NCBI RefSeq assembly: GCF_000025885.1
Contig: NC_014011.1
Location: 1,550,001-1,614,000, forward strand
From: Aminobacterium colombiense DSM 12261
GTDB taxonomy: Bacteria; Synergistota; Synergistia; Synergistales; Aminobacteriaceae
DNA: 64,000 nt
Direction of reading: 5' to 3'
The position numbers and the translations under genes are program-made. The notes beneath the pieces were generated by a model, which was not told the DNA's origin, ran no database searches, and worked only from the letters and a program-made list of their open reading frames with translations. This document shows positions 60,999 to 64,000 of this stretch, in pieces (positions within the stretch are counted from its first letter, which is position 1; the number at the start of each line of letters is the position of its first letter).

Positions 60999-62693
60999 CT
61001 ACAGCTCCTTTGATATCTCTAAGGCTTTCATTCCACCGGCTCGACCCGAAACGAGGCGGCTGATAATGACCATGGCTACAAGGACAATCGCCACCAAAAT
61101 AACGCTGAAAGCCGCTGCCACACCCAACCGTCCCGACCCAACTTCGTTGAGTATCTGGACCGTGAGAAGGTTCCACCGGGCTGAAACGAGAAAAATAGCG
61201 GCACTTATGGCCGTCATGGCCCTTACAAAAGCGAAGACAAGGCCAGAAAAGAACGCCGGTGCTATAAGAGGCAACGTAATTTTTCGAAAAGTAGTCATAC
61301 CATCAGCTCCAAGATTCTGTGCCGCCTCTTCTATTGTGGGATCTATTTGTCTTAAAACGGCAACTCCCGACTGAATTCCCACAGGGATATAACGAAAAAT
61401 GAAATTGAGCACAAGAATGACGAGAGTCCCAATAAGAAGGAGAGGCGGTTTATTAAAAGCAAGAATATATCCAATACCTACAACCGTTCCAGGGACGGCA
61501 AAATTAAGAATAGAAACAAATTCTAAAGTTCCTTTTCCAGGAAAAGAGAGGCGAACCACCATAAAAGCAATAAGCATGCCAAGAAGCCCAGAAATAGGTG
61601 TCGCCAAAGCAGCAATGACTAAGGTATCTTTTATCGTATCAAACCCTACACTCAGGGCATAGGCAAAGTGCCTGGCTGTAAGAGAAAAGTCATATCCCCA
61701 AACACGAGTCATGGCCCCGAGAAAAATCGTTCCATAAAAAAGGAGCACAAATAGAGCGAATAAGGCGACAAAAGTCTGCAGGCATTTTCGTGCTCCGCGG
61801 CTCACCAGCTTTGATGATGAAGCTACAGGTTTCCCCGTAATGGTCGTATATTGCCGTTTTTCAAGATAATAGCGCTGAATGGCAAAGGCTGTTATAGATG
61901 GGATAAGCAACACAACAGCTAAGGCCGCTCCCAGGGGAAGATTGAAGGAACCTGTAATCTCGAGATATGCCTGGATGGAAAGCATAGGGAAACGGCTTCC
62001 CGCCAGAACAAGGGGATTTCCAAAATCGGCTAAGGACTCAATAAGCACCACTAGAAAAGCACTGGCTATACCCGGTAGACTCAATGGGAAAGTTACTTTC
62101 CAGAAAGTCTGCCAGCGAGAAGCACCTACATTCATTGCCGCGTCCTCCAACGTGGGGTTAAGAGATTCAAGAACCCCACGCAGTGTTAGGTACGCTACAG
62201 GAGCAAAGGTAAATATCTGAGAAAGGAGTACTCCTTTAAAACCATAGATACTGAAATTCTTCAGTCCTAATAATCCTTTCGTAATAAGGCCATTCGCTCC
62301 GAAGAGCATCAATATGGCCAGTGAGCTGGTAAAGGGCGGGGAAATAATTGGTAAAATAAAAAGGATATGTAAAACCTTCTTCCCGGGAATAGCTGTCCTC
62401 GTAATAGTAAAGGCTGCTATATATCCAATTGCAACACCCGCAACCCCTGTAGCTATTCCTACAAAAAGGCTATTACTCAGTGCACTTCTAAGATAACGAA
62501 AAGTAAAGAAACGGCGGTAATTAACGAGGGAAAATGCTCCTTCCTGAGTTTGAAAGCTTCTAATCAGCACAGAAATGAGGGGGAAAAGAACAAAAAGAAT
62601 AAGGGCAAAAGCCACAATACCCACTAAAAAAGCAAGAAGTGGGTCACGCCAAAGAAGCTGCAGTTCCCGCTTAGCTCGACGTATATATGACAT
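60999..62693 (-). CDS. iron(III)-type ABC transporter permease, fused two-domain
   Basis: A 564-aa permease made of two fused BPD-transp_1 domains (about 1-270 and 300-560), each with six membrane segments and an EAA-type loop (EDAAMNVGASRWQTFWKVTFP and EEAAQNLGADGMTTFRKITLP). Such FbpB-type fusions belong to ferric-iron importers. The ATG at 62693 has AGGAGG six bases upstream. A terminator-like hairpin lies just before its ribosome-binding site. Confidence 0.9.
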   Translation of the reverse strand: MSYIRRAKRELQLLWRDPLLAFLVGIVAFALILFVLFPLISVLIRSFQTQEGAFSLVNYRRFFTFRYLRSALSNSLFVGIATGVAGVAIGYIAAFTITRTAIPGKKVLHILFILPIISPPFTSSLAILMLFGANGLITKGLLGLKNFSIYGFKGVLLSQIFTFAPVAYLTLRGVLESLNPTLEDAAMNVGASRWQTFWKVTFPLSLPGIASAFLVVLIESLADFGNPLVLAGSRFPMLSIQAYLEITGSFNLPLGAALAVVLLIPSITAFAIQRYYLEKRQYTTITGKPVASSSKLVSRGARKCLQTFVALFALFVLLFYGTIFLGAMTRVWGYDFSLTARHFAYALSVGFDTIKDTLVIAALATPISGLLGMLIAFMVVRLSFPGKGTLEFVSILNFAVPGTVVGIGYILAFNKPPLLLIGTLVILVLNFIFRYIPVGIQSGVAVLRQIDPTIEEAAQNLGADGMTTFRKITLPLIAPAFFSGLVFAFVRAMTAISAAIFLVSARWNLLTVQILNEVGSGRLGVAAAFSVILVAIVLVAMVIISRLVSGRAGGMKALEISKEL

Positions 62694-62706
62694 AAAAAAC
62701 CTCCTG

Positions 62707-62736
62707 AAAAAAGGGGCCAGATCTCTCCAGCCCCTT
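62707..62736 (-). terminator. intercistronic terminator/attenuator between receptor and permease genes
   Basis: Stem AAGGGGC / GCCCCTT with a 12-nt loop, followed on the minus strand by TTTTTT and immediately by the AGGAGG of the permease gene. It probably lowers permease expression relative to the receptor. Confidence 0.8.
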
Positions 62737-62772
62737 ATTGTTGACCATAGCAATATGAGAATCGCTTATTGT

Positions 62773-63783
62773 TTATTGACCGAGAACTTCAGTTACCCAA
62801 CGATCAATAAGGCGGCTTTTTTCCTGAGCCGCTTTCTCTATGTCATAATTGATGAGTTTGATCTCAGAAAGGGGTGGCAGGCCCTCTCCCGCTGAAACAT
62901 CACTTCGCACAGGGAAGAAATATGTTTTGTTTTCGCTTAAAGACTCCTGTCCCTTTTTCGAGAGTATCCAGTCAACAAGTTTGTGGGCTTCTTCTTTATT
63001 CTTTACACCCTTAATGATGGACAGGGCTGCCGCCTCATAACCCACGCCTTCTTTTGGGAAGATGACCGTTGCCGGGAATCCTTCGTCTACAAGTTTCAGG
63101 AAAGCGGGGGTAAACTGAATGGCCACCTTGGCTTCCTTAATAGCAAGGTTCTTGCTGGGTCCAGTTCCGCTCTGCGTATAGGTCTGGATATTAGGATTAA
63201 GAGCTTTCATATAGGCATAGGCTTCATCTTCTCCATAAATGCTTATAAGGGTCATCATAATAGCAAAGGCTGTGCCGGAGGATTGGGGTGAAGGCATTTG
63301 AATCATGCCTTTCAAACCTTCATGCTTCAAATCTTCCCATGACTGGGGAACTGGAATCTTTTCGGCAGCCAGTTCGTCTGGGAGAACTCCAATGCCAATG
63401 GGGTTCATATAAAAAGCATGCCAGTACCCTTCCGGATCTTTAAAATTTGCGGCAAGGCGGCTCTCTTCTGAAGAAACGTAAGGCTCTGTCAGTCCTCTTT
63501 CCCTTGCTACTATGTGATTTTCACTGGGGGCGCCAAACCAGACATCGGCCTGGGGGTTGGCTTTTTCAGCTTCGATCCGGCTAAGAGCCGGCCCGGAAGA
63601 TAGAAAAACCATCTGGACCTTTATTCCAGTCTCTTTTGTAAATGCCTCAAGAATATGACGGGCATTTTCTTCGTCCACACTTGAGTAAACAATGAGATCT
63701 CCGGCAAAAACACGGAATGGCACCATACAAAGCATTGCTAATACAACAGCAAAAACTGTGAAAATCTGAATCCTGTTCTTCAT
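62773..63783 (-). CDS. iron(III)-type ABC transporter substrate-binding protein
   Basis: A 336-aa extracytoplasmic receptor of the FbpA/AfuA class (SBP_bac family). A signal peptide (1-22, cleaved near VFAGD) precedes DLIVYSSVDEENARHILEAF. Later blocks are ADVWFGAPSENHIVARERGL and QSSGTAFAIMMTLIS. The ligand, probably Fe3+ possibly with an anion, is inferred from family and from the fused permease. The ATG at 63783 has GAGGAGG nine bases upstream. Confidence 0.88.
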   Translation of the reverse strand: MKNRIQIFTVFAVVLAMLCMVPFRVFAGDLIVYSSVDEENARHILEAFTKETGIKVQMVFLSSGPALSRIEAEKANPQADVWFGAPSENHIVARERGLTEPYVSSEESRLAANFKDPEGYWHAFYMNPIGIGVLPDELAAEKIPVPQSWEDLKHEGLKGMIQMPSPQSSGTAFAIMMTLISIYGEDEAYAYMKALNPNIQTYTQSGTGPSKNLAIKEAKVAIQFTPAFLKLVDEGFPATVIFPKEGVGYEAAALSIIKGVKNKEEAHKLVDWILSKKGQESLSENKTYFFPVRSDVSAGEGLPPLSEIKLINYDIEKAAQEKSRLIDRWVTEVLGQ

Positions 63784-63917
63784 TAGCAAATCCCTCCTCA
63801 TACCCTTAGTTTTTACCTCTACTCATTCTGGTAAAATCAATATAACATAGAAAAAGCACCTTGCATCTCTTGCGAATTTTCATAACTTAAAGAATATATA
63901 ATCTAAACATCATTCTG

Positions 63918-63945
63918 TTGACTTTATATACTCATATCTTATAGA
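63918..63945 (+). promoter_or_regulatory. possible plus-strand promoter toward the right edge
   Basis: TTGACT and TATAGA separated by 16 nt in an AT-rich stretch upstream of the divergent iron transporter. It would drive a gene beyond the window, so it cannot be confirmed here. Confidence 0.3.
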
Positions 63946-64000
63946 CTTGTAATAAATTGAATAAGAGCGATTCGAGTTTCGTTTCATGTTCTAAGAGACT

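Noticed and set aside
1-64000. CRISPR arrays, insertion sequences or prophage genes
   Set aside because: No regularly spaced repeats, transposases, integrases other than the housekeeping xerC, or phage structural genes were seen.

Overview
This window most likely comes from a strictly anaerobic, amino-acid- or peptide-fermenting bacterium of the Synergistota, close to Aminobacterium or Acetomicrobium. That is an inference from gene content: a HydABCSL-type [NiFe] hydrogenase operon, indolepyruvate:ferredoxin oxidoreductase, a TRAP transporter with formimino-folate enzymes, tungstate uptake, a class III ribonucleotide reductase and no visible respiratory chain. No rRNA is present to fix the taxonomy.

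Left part (1-17,000). A long minus-strand housekeeping run carries lepB, rbgA, rnhB, yraN, comM, dprA, a small DUF494-like gene, topA, trmFO, xerC and a truncated hslV. Most genes touch or overlap, and the order resembles the Bacillus topA-trmFO-xerC-hslV neighbourhood. Upstream lie iorAB, a hot-dog thioesterase, a lone pseudopilin, a CoA-binding protein, tRNA-Ser(UGA) with its promoter and terminator, a short MgtE-like transporter, and one plus-strand ornithine-cyclodeaminase-family gene in an otherwise sparse stretch.

Middle part (17,000-33,200). A second lepB is followed by a C1/folate and uptake region on the minus strand: fhs2 and folD, then a PucR-type regulator, an M20 amidohydrolase, a TRAP transporter (dctQMP), formiminotransferase, cyclodeaminase and fhs1. 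The two formyl-THF synthetases are close paralogues. The set reads as a module that imports an N-substituted amino acid and turns a formimino group into formyl-THF and ATP. Further on come archease and rtcB, and then a stand-alone Na+-decarboxylase beta subunit preceded by what looks like a yybP-ykoY (Mn2+) riboswitch with promoter and terminator.

Right-middle part (33,200-47,900). A DUF362/ferredoxin gene is followed by the minus-strand hydrogenase operon hydC-hydD-like-hydB-hydA-hydS-hydL, a maturation protease and a small protein ending in six histidines. Then come tupABC (tungstate), a MATE exporter and an ATP-type PEP carboxykinase.

Right part (47,900-64,000). On the plus strand is the anaerobic ribonucleotide reductase operon. 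The large NrdD (678 aa) stops shortly after its zinc site and lacks the glycyl-radical tail. That tail is encoded separately, downstream of nrdG, as a 51-residue protein with its own ribosome-binding site, followed at once by a terminator. This split enzyme is the most striking feature of the window. Next is a nucleoside ABC transporter with a secreted 5'-nucleotidase, then a family 4 uracil-DNA glycosylase, a DEDDh exonuclease, lipoate ligase and an FbpABC-type iron transporter.

All functions are read from motifs, lengths and context. No database search was possible.
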